Assembly (NCBI RefSeq): GCF_933208505.1
Contig: NZ_CAKOEU010000001.1
Source: Convivina praedatoris
Lineage (GTDB): Bacteria; Bacillota; Bacilli; Lactobacillales; Lactobacillaceae
DNA: 64,000 nt
Direction: 5' to 3' (one strand)
Shown: positions 26,886 through 36,126 of the stretch, one piece after another
How the letters are laid out: the number at the start of each line of letters is the position of its first letter
Position numbering within the stretch: position 1 is the first letter of the stretch
Made by a program: the position numbers and the translations under genes
Notes under the pieces: generated by a model
Told to the model about the DNA's origin: nothing
The model's database searches: none
What the model saw: only the letters and a program-made list of their open reading frames with translations

Positions 26886-27000
26886 GACTTCCTCCTCAAA
26901 TAATAACCGTCGTTAGGCCGAGCAAAAAATTTACACTTTTTTTATTTTAGCAAAAGTAATGAAAATTGCTACTATTTTTATTAAAAAGACCAAAAGAAAA

Positions 27001-27020
27001 GCAACTAGGAATCTAGTTGC
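27001..27020 (-). terminator. Terminator after the small charged proteins
   Basis: GCAACTAG/CTAGTTGC stem with a 4-base loop, followed by TTTTC on the minus strand. Confidence 0.75.
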
Positions 27021-27042
27021 TCTAGCTACAGTATACTTAAGC

Positions 27043-27177
27043 TTACTGATCAGCCTTTTCACGTTGTTCATGAGAAGATTCAACAAATTCTGATTGCTTA
27101 TCCAAACGCTCAGTTTTACGCTTAACATCTTCTACTTCACGGGCATCAGCTGCTTCAAATTCGTGTTTTTTCTCCAT
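27043..27177 (-). CDS. Small highly charged protein (44 aa), unknown function
   Basis: It encodes 44 residues beginning MEKKHEFEAADARE and ending HEQREKADQ. Nearly half the residues are charged and there is no membrane segment or Cys, so a helical or disordered cytoplasmic protein is likely. The ribosome binding site (GAGGG) overlaps the stop of the preceding small gene, with 5 bases between the two frames, and a terminator follows. These features support a real gene, although no family is recognised. Confidence 0.6.
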   Translation of the reverse strand: MEKKHEFEAADAREVEDVKRKTERLDKQSEFVESSHEQREKADQ

Positions 27178-27182
27178 CGTGA

Positions 27183-27374
27183 TTAACCCTCAATGTCTTT
27201 CTTTTCTTGTTCAAATGCTTCTTTTTCGTAACGAGCATCCTTTTTTTCAGCGTGGAGAACGTCAGTACTTTCCGTATGTTCGTGTTGTTGTGCTACCTTT
27301 TTCTTAGCTAGCTTGTCATCTTCACGTTCAAAGGATTCTCGATTCTCTTTGGAACCATCTCTTAATGTAGTCAT
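27183..27374 (-). CDS. Small highly charged protein (63 aa), unknown function
   Basis: It encodes 63 residues, rich in Lys, Glu, Asp and His, starting MTTLRDGSKENRESFERED and ending EKEAFEQEKKDIEG. No hydrophobic stretch or known motif is visible, and a coiled or disordered structure is likely. A good ribosome binding site (GGGAGG) precedes the ATG. It forms a two-gene unit with the 44-residue protein downstream. Both share the same composition and a Phe-Glu-rich repeat-like pattern, so they may be paralogues or partners. I do not recognise either. Confidence 0.65.
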   Translation of the reverse strand: MTTLRDGSKENRESFEREDDKLAKKKVAQQHEHTESTDVLHAEKKDARYEKEAFEQEKKDIEG

Positions 27375-27454
27375 CTCAATCCTCCCGTTTTCTATAAGGA
27401 CAATCTTAGCACAATTTCATCAAAATAAAAAAGTTGACTAAAACTCAAAAACAC

Positions 27455-28804
27455 TTATTTTTCAGTTTTAATTTGCGTTGATAATAGCAGCCCCAACACT
27501 GGCACAAAGATAAACCAAGCACTGGTTTGACTCAAGGCGGTTCCGTATGAAACGTTCTGATTAAAGGAAGTAATCAAAATTGATGCTACCACCACGCTAC
27601 CGGCACCGATAACCTGCCGTAAAGTCGTTAAAATTGCTGTCCCGTGAGCAACTAAATCTTCTGGTAAAGCATTATTAGCCGCTGTAACCGCTGGCATCAT
27701 GATAAAGGCGTTACCACCTTCTAGTAACATGGCAGCCACTAAACCAACCCAGAAGTTAGCTTGCCCCATTAGGGCTAAGAGGCCGTAACCCAAAACCATC
27801 ATCGAAGTTCCAATCCGAACTAAGCGCTTCAAACCAATCTTTTGTAACAGATATCCGGCCTTAGGATTTAACAAGCTCAAGAAAATAGCGGCTGGTACCA
27901 TTAGTAGTCCAGATGCTAAGGGATTAAAATGGAACACCTTTTGATAAAAAAGGGGCATCAAAACCGTGGCAGTAATTAAACCAGAATAAGATAAACCGGT
28001 CAGAATCATGGCTGGTAAATAACCATGATAATGAAAAACCGACAAATTCAAGAATGGTGTCGTTAATTTAAGTTGACGGGCAACAAAAATTCCTAAAATA
28101 ATGGTACTGATCACCATCATAAGCCACCATTGGGCGTTAATTCCCTGAGTTGGAATTACTGAAATACTATACAAAATCCCACCAAATCCTAATAGCATGA
28201 CAGCAGATAACCAGTCAAATCGGTAAGGCTTAAGGGTATGCACATTTTTAATTTGCTTTTGAATTAAGAGCACTAGCACAATCAAAACAATAAAGAAAAA
28301 ACCAAATAATTGGCGCCAAGATCCCCACTGTAAGATAATACCCGACACAATTGGCCCAACTGCTAAGGCTGATCCCATAACCAAACCAACGACACCCATG
28401 GAAGGCCCCCGCCGATCTTTAGGTGTACTTTCTAAAATAACAGACTGAAAAGTTGGAAATAAGGCCCCCACTGCAATTCCTTCCAGCAAACGACCAATGA
28501 TAATACCTGTAAAATTAGGGGTCACAATCGCCCAAGCTGTCCCAATTAAAAAGACAATCACAATCCCATTTAATAAATAACGAAGAGGAATATTATCTAG
28601 TAACCAAGGACTTAGCGGCATCACTAAGGTCATAGTTACCATAAAGCCCGTCGTTAGCCATTGGACTGTGCTGGCACTGACATTGAAACTGTGCATTAAA
28701 ATTGGATAGGCCGTCGTCATGGTTGATTGACTAATTGACATAACAAAGGCAATGAACAATAGCACCAATGAAAACAGCGTTAACTGACGCAAAGATTTAA
28801 ACAT
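27455..28804 (-). CDS. MFS transporter, DHA2-like drug:H+ antiporter
   Basis: A 449-residue major facilitator protein with about 12-14 hydrophobic segments. Segments such as STMTTAYPILMHSFNVSASTVQWLTTGFM at residues 28-56 and GRLLEGIAVGALFPTFQSVIL (antiporter-type motif region) place it in the EmrB/QacA or LmrB-like group of multidrug exporters. The substrate is unknown. It stands alone with an AAAGGAG ribosome binding site. No adjacent TetR or MarR regulator is present. Confidence 0.82.
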   Translation of the reverse strand: MFKSLRQLTLFSLVLLFIAFVMSISQSTMTTAYPILMHSFNVSASTVQWLTTGFMVTMTLVMPLSPWLLDNIPLRYLLNGIVIVFLIGTAWAIVTPNFTGIIIGRLLEGIAVGALFPTFQSVILESTPKDRRGPSMGVVGLVMGSALAVGPIVSGIILQWGSWRQLFGFFFIVLIVLVLLIQKQIKNVHTLKPYRFDWLSAVMLLGFGGILYSISVIPTQGINAQWWLMMVISTIILGIFVARQLKLTTPFLNLSVFHYHGYLPAMILTGLSYSGLITATVLMPLFYQKVFHFNPLASGLLMVPAAIFLSLLNPKAGYLLQKIGLKRLVRIGTSMMVLGYGLLALMGQANFWVGLVAAMLLEGGNAFIMMPAVTAANNALPEDLVAHGTAILTTLRQVIGAGSVVVASILITSFNQNVSYGTALSQTSAWFIFVPVLGLLLSTQIKTEK

Positions 28805-28858
28805 AGCTTCTCCTTTAGAATCATTCTACTTTTCATTTTAAATTAAAATTAAAAAAAA

Positions 28859-28877
28859 ACAACCATCTAACGGCTGT
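28859..28877 (-). terminator. Terminator overlapping the oatA stop
   Basis: A 6-bp stem (28859-28864 with 28872-28877, one G-U) is followed by a run of nine T on the minus strand. The oatA stop codon lies within it. Confidence 0.75.
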
Positions 28878-30786
28878 CCTTGCAAATTGATTGAACAACT
28901 AAACGAGCATAATGGTGATTTCCAGTAGCTTCAGGATGAACACCATCACTAGCCAACCATTCTGGATGATTTTTAACTAAGGAGTACCAATCAATCACAT
29001 GAAAATTACGATTATTTTGCTTAGCTTCATCCAGCTCACGATTATTACTATCTTGCCAAGGTTTAGTAACCACGTAGTTATTAACCCAATAAATTTGACG
29101 TTGTTTACCGGCGGCTGCCACTAAAGCGTCAATATCACTAGCGCGAATATTCCCGTTCGTACCCAGACCAATTAAAATTGTATCGGCACAATGACCAGTT
29201 TTAATCTGATTAATTAGGGCAGGAATAGCATCGTCAGCCTGACGACCAACCTGTGCATCAATACTTAAGTGGTCATTTAGTTCTTGTAGGTTAGGAGCAA
29301 CATCTAACATAACTGAATCACCAACAACCGTAATGGCTAATTGACTAAAATAGCGATACTGGTCAGTTGTAATCTGATAATCTTGAGTTAATTTACTTTG
29401 TTCCGGTGTTAAGGCAGTATCTGCAGCCTCATCATGCTGTTTTTGATTCGTATGACTTTTTTGTTGAGCTAGATCCTTTTGCGCCTTTTCTAAACGTTTT
29501 TGTAAGTCACTTTTAGGTGCAGCCATCCCCGCTTCGGGCCGTACTAAGCCACCAGCAATGGTTATCAGGAACAAAGCAGCTACCATTGCGGTCGGATACA
29601 AAAGTAATTTACGCCGCTTAAACCACTGCCAAGCCTGTTTTCTTTGCTTAGGATGTCGGAAGAGTGTTTCCACATAACGATAGGAAACTTCGCTAATAGC
29701 TAAGACCAGAGCAACTTCAATTAGAGCCTGCCAAATTGAAAAATGAAAATTACCCACTAGTTTAGGATAAAAAACAAAAACTGGTAGTTGATACAGATAA
29801 ATACTATAAGAACGTTTACCAATGTAATTCAACCAAGACTGATTTAAAAGATGATTCAAGAGTGAAACCGGATGAACCACGATAGCTAAAAAGATTGTCA
29901 TGATTAAGGTTAAGGCAAACATCCCACCTTTATAGACAAAGGGTGCCTGTCCATTAATTACCAAAAAGGCTAGGATGGTATCTACAGCTGCTACTAAACC
30001 AATGACATTGATGTAAAAGCGCATCTCCCGGTCTAAACGAGTTGTTAAGCGATAGGCTGGCCAAACAAAGGCTAAGGCTGCGCCTAGTAAAATTGCAAAA
30101 ATTCGGGTATCAGTTCCATAATAGACGCGGTTAAGGTTAGCACCACTATAAAAAAGGCCCATCAACAACGCACTTATACTGGCCCCTACCACCAAGAAAG
30201 CACTAATCACAATTTTTTTCAAACGACTTTTTAACAGTAACCAAACAATCCCCGGCCACAACAAGTAAAATTGAGCTTCAATCGATAGTGACCATAGGTG
30301 CGTAAAGGGCGAGGCGCCATTGATTTGATCAAAGTAAGAACCACCATGGCCCATCGCCCAAAAGTTATAGAGGTACAGTAAATTTGAAAAAACAATATAG
30401 CGTAAATTATATAGTTGCTGAGGGGCTAATAATAAAATTAAAAACACCGTCAGCAGTAACATCACCACTAAAGGCGGATATAATCGTCGTAAACGTCGAC
30501 CCCAAAAAGGCAAGAAGCCAATATTACCTGAATGCTCATACTCCTGAATTAATAAGGTCGTAATTAAATAGCCTGAGATAATAAAAAAGAGTGGCACGCC
30601 TAACCAACCACCACTGACCCAATTTGGTAGTAAGTGAAAAGTAATAACCCCAATCACCGCCAGTGCTCTTAGGCCATCTAGGCCAGTTATATAGCGATGA
30701 TTGGGCCGGCTAACTGCGTCACTTTTTTCAATATTTTGTGAATTGATAGATAACCTCCTAACTACTTGACTGACCAGAGGTATCAA
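28867..30786 (-). CDS. oatA: Peptidoglycan O-acetyltransferase OatA-like
   Basis: It combines an N-terminal acyltransferase-3 membrane domain (about residues 30-400, starting GLDGLRALAVIGVITFH) with an extracellular SGNH esterase-like domain (VVGDSVMLD with the catalytic Ser, IGLGTNGN, and DGVHPEATGNHHY with Asp/His). This is the OatA layout, which acetylates MurNAc and gives lysozyme resistance. Between them lies a Lys/Gln-rich linker. The start is unclear. The longest frame begins with TTG at 30786, just behind ccpA, whereas a perfect AGGAGG (30754-30759) is followed six bases later by an in-frame ATC (30747), not a standard start. Confidence 0.9.
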   Translation of the reverse strand: MIPLVSQVVRRLSINSQNIEKSDAVSRPNHRYITGLDGLRALAVIGVITFHLLPNWVSGGWLGVPLFFIISGYLITTLLIQEYEHSGNIGFLPFWGRRLRRLYPPLVVMLLLTVFLILLLAPQQLYNLRYIVFSNLLYLYNFWAMGHGGSYFDQINGASPFTHLWSLSIEAQFYLLWPGIVWLLLKSRLKKIVISAFLVVGASISALLMGLFYSGANLNRVYYGTDTRIFAILLGAALAFVWPAYRLTTRLDREMRFYINVIGLVAAVDTILAFLVINGQAPFVYKGGMFALTLIMTIFLAIVVHPVSLLNHLLNQSWLNYIGKRSYSIYLYQLPVFVFYPKLVGNFHFSIWQALIEVALVLAISEVSYRYVETLFRHPKQRKQAWQWFKRRKLLLYPTAMVAALFLITIAGGLVRPEAGMAAPKSDLQKRLEKAQKDLAQQKSHTNQKQHDEAADTALTPEQSKLTQDYQITTDQYRYFSQLAITVVGDSVMLDVAPNLQELNDHLSIDAQVGRQADDAIPALINQIKTGHCADTILIGLGTNGNIRASDIDALVAAAGKQRQIYWVNNYVVTKPWQDSNNRELDEAKQNNRNFHVIDWYSLVKNHPEWLASDGVHPEATGNHHYARLVVQSICKDSR

Positions 30787-30793
30787 GCTTGAA

Positions 30794-31807
30794 CTAACTC
30801 AATTCATGTGTCGTTTGACGTTGAACAATCGCATGTGGTAACTTGACGGCTTGTTCTTTCAGGTCTTCATTATTCATTAATTTAGTTAACATCCGCATCG
30901 CTACGGCCCCAATATCATACTTAGGCTGAGCAATGGACGTTAACTGCGGACGAGAAATAATACTATAGTTGGTATCATTAGAGGTCACTAGCTCCATCTG
31001 ACCTGGTATATCAAAATGATGATCGTGTAAATAATTTAAGAGCGCAACTGCGACAACATCATCATAAACAATCATCGCTGTTGCCCCACTAGCAACAACT
31101 TTCGGTGCTAGTTCTAAGGTCTTTTGATAGTCACGCCCGGTAGTAAATAGGAATTTTTCATCAATTTGACGACCAACTTCATTTAAAGCCTTAGTATAAC
31201 CAGCTAAACGATAATCTCGATTAATTGCTTCGTCCAAACTGCCCATTACCAAGGCAACATTTTCATGTCCATGTCGCAACAAACTAGCGGTTATTTCATA
31301 AAAGGCATTAATATAGTCAATATTAACACTTGGTAGCTTTTTTTGCGCATCAACACAGCCAGCTAGGACAACTGGAATATTTAGCGCATCGATGGTTTTC
31401 ATGACCCCCTGGTCCAATTCATTTCCCATGAAAATAATGCCATCAACCTGTTTACTTTCTAAACTATTGATCGCTAAAACATCGCGAACCGGATCATCAT
31501 CAGTATTAGTCAGCAAAACATCATAGTGATACATATTGGCCACATCGTTGATTCCCCGGGTTAATTCAGCATAGTACAAGTTGGTCACATCGGGCATAAC
31601 AATCCCAATAGTCGTCGACTTTTTAGAAGCCAAACCACGAGCAACTGCATTGGGCTGGTATCCCAACTCGTCAATAGCCTTTAAGACCTTTTCTTTAGTT
31701 GAATCACGTACATTTTTATTGCCATTAACAACTCGTGAGACTGTGGCTAAGGAAACGCCAACTCGATTGGCAACGTCGTAAATAGTTGCATTTTGTTTTT
31801 TTACCAC
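30794..31807 (-). CDS. ccpA: Catabolite control protein CcpA (LacI family)
   Basis: Global regulator of carbon catabolite control that binds cre sites with HPr-Ser-P. It has 337 residues from a GTG start at 31807, which has GGGGGA seven bases upstream. The longer frame to 31861 would run across the promoter. The helix-turn-helix (TIYDVANRVGVSLATVSRVVNG), hinge helix (PNAVARGLASKKSTTIGIVMPDVTNLYYAEL) and the DGIIFMGN segment match CcpA closely. A perfect cre overlaps its own -35. oatA follows directly, so the two may be co-transcribed. Confidence 0.93.
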   Translation of the reverse strand: MVKKQNATIYDVANRVGVSLATVSRVVNGNKNVRDSTKEKVLKAIDELGYQPNAVARGLASKKSTTIGIVMPDVTNLYYAELTRGINDVANMYHYDVLLTNTDDDPVRDVLAINSLESKQVDGIIFMGNELDQGVMKTIDALNIPVVLAGCVDAQKKLPSVNIDYINAFYEITASLLRHGHENVALVMGSLDEAINRDYRLAGYTKALNEVGRQIDEKFLFTTGRDYQKTLELAPKVVASGATAMIVYDDVVAVALLNYLHDHHFDIPGQMELVTSNDTNYSIISRPQLTSIAQPKYDIGAVAMRMLTKLMNNEDLKEQAVKLPHAIVQRQTTHELS

Positions 31808-31850
31808 ATTCCTATCCCCCACTACTTTCAAAAGTGTTTCTTCGTCTAAT

Positions 31851-31879
31851 ATTATAAGCATAAAAGGTAGTTACTGCAA
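31851..31879 (-). promoter_or_regulatory. ccpA promoter
   Basis: TTGCAG (31874-31879), 17 bases, TATAAT (31851-31856) on the minus strand. Confidence 0.78.
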
Positions 31880-31888
31880 ACGCTTACA
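31875..31888. promoter_or_regulatory. cre site in the ccpA promoter
   Basis: TGCAAACGCTTACA fits the cre consensus TGNAANCGNTTNCA at every fixed position. It overlaps the -35, which predicts autorepression. Confidence 0.82.
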
Positions 31889-31912
31889 ATAATTTTCCAA
31901 AAATTAAAAATT

Positions 31913-32122
31913 TTATTTAGATTGATCTTTTTGACAATGTTTTTGGTAAGCAATCACAGCAAAACCAAGATTAACTAAAATCACAATCACAATCATGGCT
32001 AAAATTTTCCACCAAATTGGCCAGCCCTGATGATCACTCAACCAAAATAAGCCGACAGGTAAGACCAGCCCTAAAACAATTAAAATAATTTGTTGTAATT
32101 TAATTGGCACGCCTTTCCTCAT
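31913..32122 (-). CDS. Small membrane protein, unknown function
   Basis: Up to 69 residues with two hydrophobic segments (about 10-28 and 38-60) and a charged C-terminal tail (KHCQKDQSK). The ATG at 32122 has no ribosome binding site before it. A GTG four codons later (32110) is preceded by AGGAAAGG and may be the true start. It overlaps or abuts the end of the SprT-like gene and is probably co-transcribed with it. No family is recognised. Confidence 0.55.
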   Translation of the reverse strand: MRKGVPIKLQQIILIVLGLVLPVGLFWLSDHQGWPIWWKILAMIVIVILVNLGFAVIAYQKHCQKDQSK

Positions 32123-32126
32123 GATT

Positions 32127-32573
32127 TCATTTTTTTACTGTTATTAACTGTAACGGTTGACCACAACGACCACAAACATAACGGTTAGTATTAATTCGGC
32201 GCTGTCGCTTAATCAAATGTCCTTGCTCACAGCAATAGGTTAAAACTTTTGGGCGGCACTGTCTTAGACCAATATCAGGGGCATAACGTGAACCCTTGAC
32301 TCGAGTTAAAAGTTCTTTAAAATCGCTATCCCCATGACGATAGCCTTGATGGTTTAGGTGAAGATGATAGTGAACTAATTCATGCTTAACAATCCCCAAA
32401 AATTCTGGTAAATCACCCATTTTCGGATTAAATTCTAAATTATGGTCAGCTAACCGGTAACGACCACCGGTCGTTTTTAAACGTCGATTAAAGTAGGCTT
32501 GATGCACAAAGGGACGCTTAAAATATTGCAGTGACACTTGTTTAACGTAGTCTTGTAACTGCTTTTCATCCAT
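32127..32573 (-). CDS. SprT-like zinc metalloprotease family protein
   Basis: A 148-residue protein. The metal-binding HELVH motif (HExxH) lies near the middle (GIVKHELVHYHLH), and a C-terminal four-Cys zinc ribbon is visible (CCEQGH then CGRCGQ). This is the bacterial SprT-like (YdcK) arrangement. Members are related to the DNA-protein crosslink protease SPRTN, but the bacterial function is not established. It leads a two-gene unit with the small membrane protein. Confidence 0.88.
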   Translation of the reverse strand: MDEKQLQDYVKQVSLQYFKRPFVHQAYFNRRLKTTGGRYRLADHNLEFNPKMGDLPEFLGIVKHELVHYHLHLNHQGYRHGDSDFKELLTRVKGSRYAPDIGLRQCRPKVLTYCCEQGHLIKRQRRINTNRYVCGRCGQPLQLITVKK

Positions 32574-32596
32574 TTTTACTATCCTCAGCCATTAAA

Positions 32597-32628
32597 AAAA
32601 CGCTTCGGCTTCAAGGCTAAAACGTTTT
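32597..32628 (-). terminator. Terminator after acpP
   Basis: Imperfect stem AAAACG.../...CGTTTT with G-U pairs, followed by seven T on the minus strand, downstream of the acpP stop at 32650. Confidence 0.75.
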
Positions 32629-32649
32629 TAATTATTTTATTGACCTTAA

Positions 32650-32901
32650 TTAATCTTCTTGGTGATCGTAAATATAATCAACCGTTTTTTGTAAGGTATC
32701 TAACTTCTCAACATCATCGTCGGAAATTTCGACATTAAACATGTCCTCAACTTCCAAAACTAACTCTACGAAGTCAATTGAATCGGCATTAACATCGGTG
32801 ATTAAATTAAGATTAGGCTCAACCTTATCACGTGGAACGTCAAAACGTTCAGAAACTTCATCGGCCAATTTGTTATAGATTGCCTCTTTTTCTAATGCCA
32901 T
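32650..32901 (-). CDS. acpP: Acyl carrier protein
   Basis: Carrier of acyl chains in type II fatty acid synthesis, 83 residues. The phosphopantetheine attachment Ser is in ADSIDFVELVLEVEDMF, with Ile in place of the common Leu after Ser. The frame continues upstream to 32943, but the ATG at 32901 has GAGGAG at good spacing and gives the normal length. It lies directly downstream of plsX, whose product uses acyl-ACP, and the two probably share a transcript. Confidence 0.93.
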   Translation of the reverse strand: MALEKEAIYNKLADEVSERFDVPRDKVEPNLNLITDVNADSIDFVELVLEVEDMFNVEISDDDVEKLDTLQKTVDYIYDHQED

Positions 32902-32961
32902 CTTTATCTCCTCTAATGTTATAACCCTAATATAATAACACAATTTTAAGGCAAGGCAAGC

Positions 32962-33993
32962 TTAATTTGCCGACTTTTTAACCTTTAGGGCTTCATGATT
33001 TTCAACAATAAAGGCCGCTGTATCGGCCACTAGGTCTTGATCAATCATGGTTTTAATCTGCCCCATCGTATTAGCAACTGCAGTTGCCTTAGCTGAACCA
33101 TGGGTTTTAACGACTGGAGCCTTGACTCCTAGCACGACCGCCCCACCCTGCTCATTAAAGTCTAACTGCTGAGCCATTGATTTAAAGGCCGGCTTTAACA
33201 AAAGACCACCCAATTTTCCACGCCAACCAGCACCTAAAATAGCCTTTTTAAGTTGCTGTAACATCGTCAAGGCAGTTCCTTCTATCGCTTTCAATGCTGT
33301 ATTACCAGAAAAGCCATCGGCAACGACCACATCAGCTGAACCATCAAGGAGTTCACGGGCTTCAACATTACCGACAAAATTAAAGGCCTGAGTATGCAAC
33401 ATCAATTGATGGGCCTCTTTGTGTAACTCGTCTCCTTTATCCTCTTCGGCGCCGTTATTAAGCAAACCAACTCTTGGATTTTCATAACCTAGGACGTCAG
33501 AAGCATAAAAACTACCTAAAATACCATATTGGTATAAATGATTGGGTTTATTTTCAGCATTTGCCCCTAGATCCATAAAAACAAATTGGTCGTGCTGAGT
33601 ACCAAAAGAAGGCAAGGCCGTGGCCAAAGCTGGTCGATCAACACCCTTGATTCGACCAACAATAAAAATTGCACAAGACAGCAAAGCCCCAGTATTACCA
33701 GCACTAAAGAGAGCATCGGCCCGGCCATCGTGAACTGCTTGGGCCGCTTGAACCATGGAAGAATCCTTCTTTTGACGCATAGCCTTAACTGGTTCATCGC
33801 CCATCGCAATCACTTCACTAACCGGAATAAATTCAATTCGTTCTGAATTTTGAATTAGTGCCGGTACTTGATCGGCCAAACCATATAGTTGAAATGACAA
33901 ATCTAAATAGCGGTCACGGGCAGCTTCGACCCCTTTAACAATTTCACCAGGGGCGTAATCGCCACCCATCGCATCTACGGCAATTGTAATCAT
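32962..33993 (-). CDS. plsX: Phosphate acyltransferase PlsX
   Basis: It makes acyl-phosphate from acyl-ACP for phospholipid synthesis. The protein has 343 residues, normal size. The N-terminal AVDAMGGDYAPGEIVKG, the middle GSMVQA-like KKDSSMVQAA and the ALFSAGNTGALLSCAIF segment are typical of PlsX. The row recG-plsX-acpP is common in Firmicutes. The close spacing with recG (about 20 bases) suggests co-transcription. Confidence 0.95.
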   Translation of the reverse strand: MITIAVDAMGGDYAPGEIVKGVEAARDRYLDLSFQLYGLADQVPALIQNSERIEFIPVSEVIAMGDEPVKAMRQKKDSSMVQAAQAVHDGRADALFSAGNTGALLSCAIFIVGRIKGVDRPALATALPSFGTQHDQFVFMDLGANAENKPNHLYQYGILGSFYASDVLGYENPRVGLLNNGAEEDKGDELHKEAHQLMLHTQAFNFVGNVEARELLDGSADVVVADGFSGNTALKAIEGTALTMLQQLKKAILGAGWRGKLGGLLLKPAFKSMAQQLDFNEQGGAVVLGVKAPVVKTHGSAKATAVANTMGQIKTMIDQDLVADTAAFIVENHEALKVKKSAN

Positions 33994-34013
33994 GTATATT
34001 TCCTCAATTATTA

Positions 34014-36044
34014 TTAATCAAAATGGCGGTACTGAGCCATTGACTGTGATAGATACTCTACTAATGCTTGATTTTCTGGTTGGTTATCCCAAGTTGGCTC
34101 TTCCACGGTAGCTATGGCCTCTTGTTGAGCAATGGTCAACATGATTAAATCCTTGACCGGATCGCCAACCCGAAACTCAGGTACACCCGACTGTTTTGTC
34201 CCTAGAATATCACCTGGTCCTCGCAGTTTTAAATCCTCTTCGGCCAGCTTAAAACCATCATTAGTCGCAACCATCGCTTCCAAACGCGCGCGACCATAAT
34301 CAGCCTTAGGATCGGCAATCAAAAAGGCATAAGATTGACGCTCTCCCCGACCAACCCGACCTCGGAGTTGGTGTAATTGAGCCAGGCCAAAGCGATCAGC
34401 ATCTAATATTAACATGAAACTAGCATTCGCGACATCAACCCCAACTTCGACCACCGTGGTGGCAACTAAGATTTGAACCTGATTGGCTTTAAAATCAGCC
34501 ATTAAGGTTTGTTTTTCAGCATTGGATAAACGTCCATGCAGCAATCCAACCTGATATTTTGGAAAGGACTCAGTCAATTGACTGGCTACGGCTTGGGCAT
34601 TTTGAACGTCTAAGACTTCTGATTCTTCAATCAGCGGGGCGACTACATAGGCTTGCGCGCCCTGGGCTAGTTGCTCAGCCATAAAGGCTAAGGCCAGATC
34701 TAGCTGACCATGGTTCAACCAACGGGTCTCAATCGGTTTTCGACCGGCCGGTAATTGATCAATAATGGAAATATCCATTTCACCATAGGCCGTGATGGAT
34801 AGAGTTCTAGGAATAGGGGTCGCCGTCATGGCTAACACATCTGGATTAACCCCACCTTCTCGCAGCTTGGAACGTTGATTAACACCAAAACGATGTTGCT
34901 CATCAATGACAACTAGACCAAGATGATGAAAATGAACATCTGGCTGGAGCAAGGCGTGCGTCCCTATTAAAATATCAATATCACCCGCTTCTAAATCAGC
35001 TAAAATTTGACGGCGCTGACTGACTTTTAAGCCTGCTGTTAACAATTCAACCCGTAAATCCACTCCCGCTTGGTCAAATAATTTAGCCAAACCCTGGGCA
35101 TGTTGTTGGGCCAAAATTTCTGTTGGAGCCATTAAGGTAGCCTGTAGCCCTGCTGTCACCACGGCGTACATGGCTAAGGCGGCCACCACCGTCTTACCCG
35201 AACCGACATCCCCTTGCAGTAAACGATTCATGTGCAAAGGTCGTTGCTGATCATGTAAAATCTCACCAACAACCCGTTCTTGAGCGTCTGTTAGCTTAAA
35301 AGGAAGCTGACTTTTAAATGTTTGCCAGCGCTGAACATCGACTTGAATTTCTTGACCGGCAAAGCTTTGATCACTTAATTTTAATAGCTGAAGTCGCATT
35401 TGAAAAATATAAAACTCTTCAAATGCCGCACTGCGACGGGCTTGTTTGGCGTGATAAGTATCTAATGGAAATTGCATCCACTCTACCTGCTGATTACGGT
35501 CTAAAAGGCGATATTTAGTCCGAATTGATGCGGGTACCAAGGATGGCAAGGTTCCTCGAACCTGGCTCCAAGCTAACTCGATTAAATTTTGAATTGTCTT
35601 GGCGTTAATTTCCTTGCTGGCGGGATAAATCGCAGCTAACTCGTCACTACTAGCCGTCACCAATTTAATTCCCGTCAACGACGCCTTAGTGGCATTGTAG
35701 GTGCCATAAACAGCTAATTCTTGGTCAACGACAATATTTTTAGCCAACCACGGTTGATTAAAAAAGTTAACCCGAATATTAGCCTGATCAACCATCAATC
35801 CAAAATAAGTTTGCGAGCGTTTTCCAAACCGGCGCATCACGGCTGGGGTACTAACAATTCCTTTAAAGGTAACTTTATCACCATCCATGGTTTCTTGGGG
35901 CAATCGGATTGCTAAATCTTCATAACGATAAGGATAGTAGGTAACTAAATCCTCAATTGTAAAAATATTTAAAGCATGCAAGGCCTCTGCCCGTTTGGGT
36001 CCTACCCCCGGCAGGGTCTCCACTGGGTCTTGGTAATTTGCCAT
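34014..36044 (-). CDS. recG: ATP-dependent DNA helicase RecG
   Basis: A fork-reversing and branch-migrating helicase for stalled replication forks and recombination intermediates. The 676 residues comprise an N-terminal wedge/OB domain followed by superfamily 2 motor domains. Walker A is in LQGDVGSGKTVVA, Walker B is DEQH in VVIDEQHRFG, and motif VI is in QLRGRVGRG. It is intact and of normal length. It begins the recG-plsX-acpP unit. Confidence 0.96.
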   Translation of the reverse strand: MANYQDPVETLPGVGPKRAEALHALNIFTIEDLVTYYPYRYEDLAIRLPQETMDGDKVTFKGIVSTPAVMRRFGKRSQTYFGLMVDQANIRVNFFNQPWLAKNIVVDQELAVYGTYNATKASLTGIKLVTASSDELAAIYPASKEINAKTIQNLIELAWSQVRGTLPSLVPASIRTKYRLLDRNQQVEWMQFPLDTYHAKQARRSAAFEEFYIFQMRLQLLKLSDQSFAGQEIQVDVQRWQTFKSQLPFKLTDAQERVVGEILHDQQRPLHMNRLLQGDVGSGKTVVAALAMYAVVTAGLQATLMAPTEILAQQHAQGLAKLFDQAGVDLRVELLTAGLKVSQRRQILADLEAGDIDILIGTHALLQPDVHFHHLGLVVIDEQHRFGVNQRSKLREGGVNPDVLAMTATPIPRTLSITAYGEMDISIIDQLPAGRKPIETRWLNHGQLDLALAFMAEQLAQGAQAYVVAPLIEESEVLDVQNAQAVASQLTESFPKYQVGLLHGRLSNAEKQTLMADFKANQVQILVATTVVEVGVDVANASFMLILDADRFGLAQLHQLRGRVGRGERQSYAFLIADPKADYGRARLEAMVATNDGFKLAEEDLKLRGPGDILGTKQSGVPEFRVGDPVKDLIMLTIAQQEAIATVEEPTWDNQPENQALVEYLSQSMAQYRHFD

Positions 36045-36126
36045 CCCAATTTGGTCCCCCTTGTCAGGATTTTCTGGTTAAAAATCTTTCCCATTTTAAC
36101 ATTAATTTTCCAGAAAATTAAATAAA

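Noticed and set aside
26931..27128. A 65-residue minus-strand frame near the small charged genes
   Set aside because: It overlaps the terminator and reads the 44-residue gene in another frame, without a start signal.
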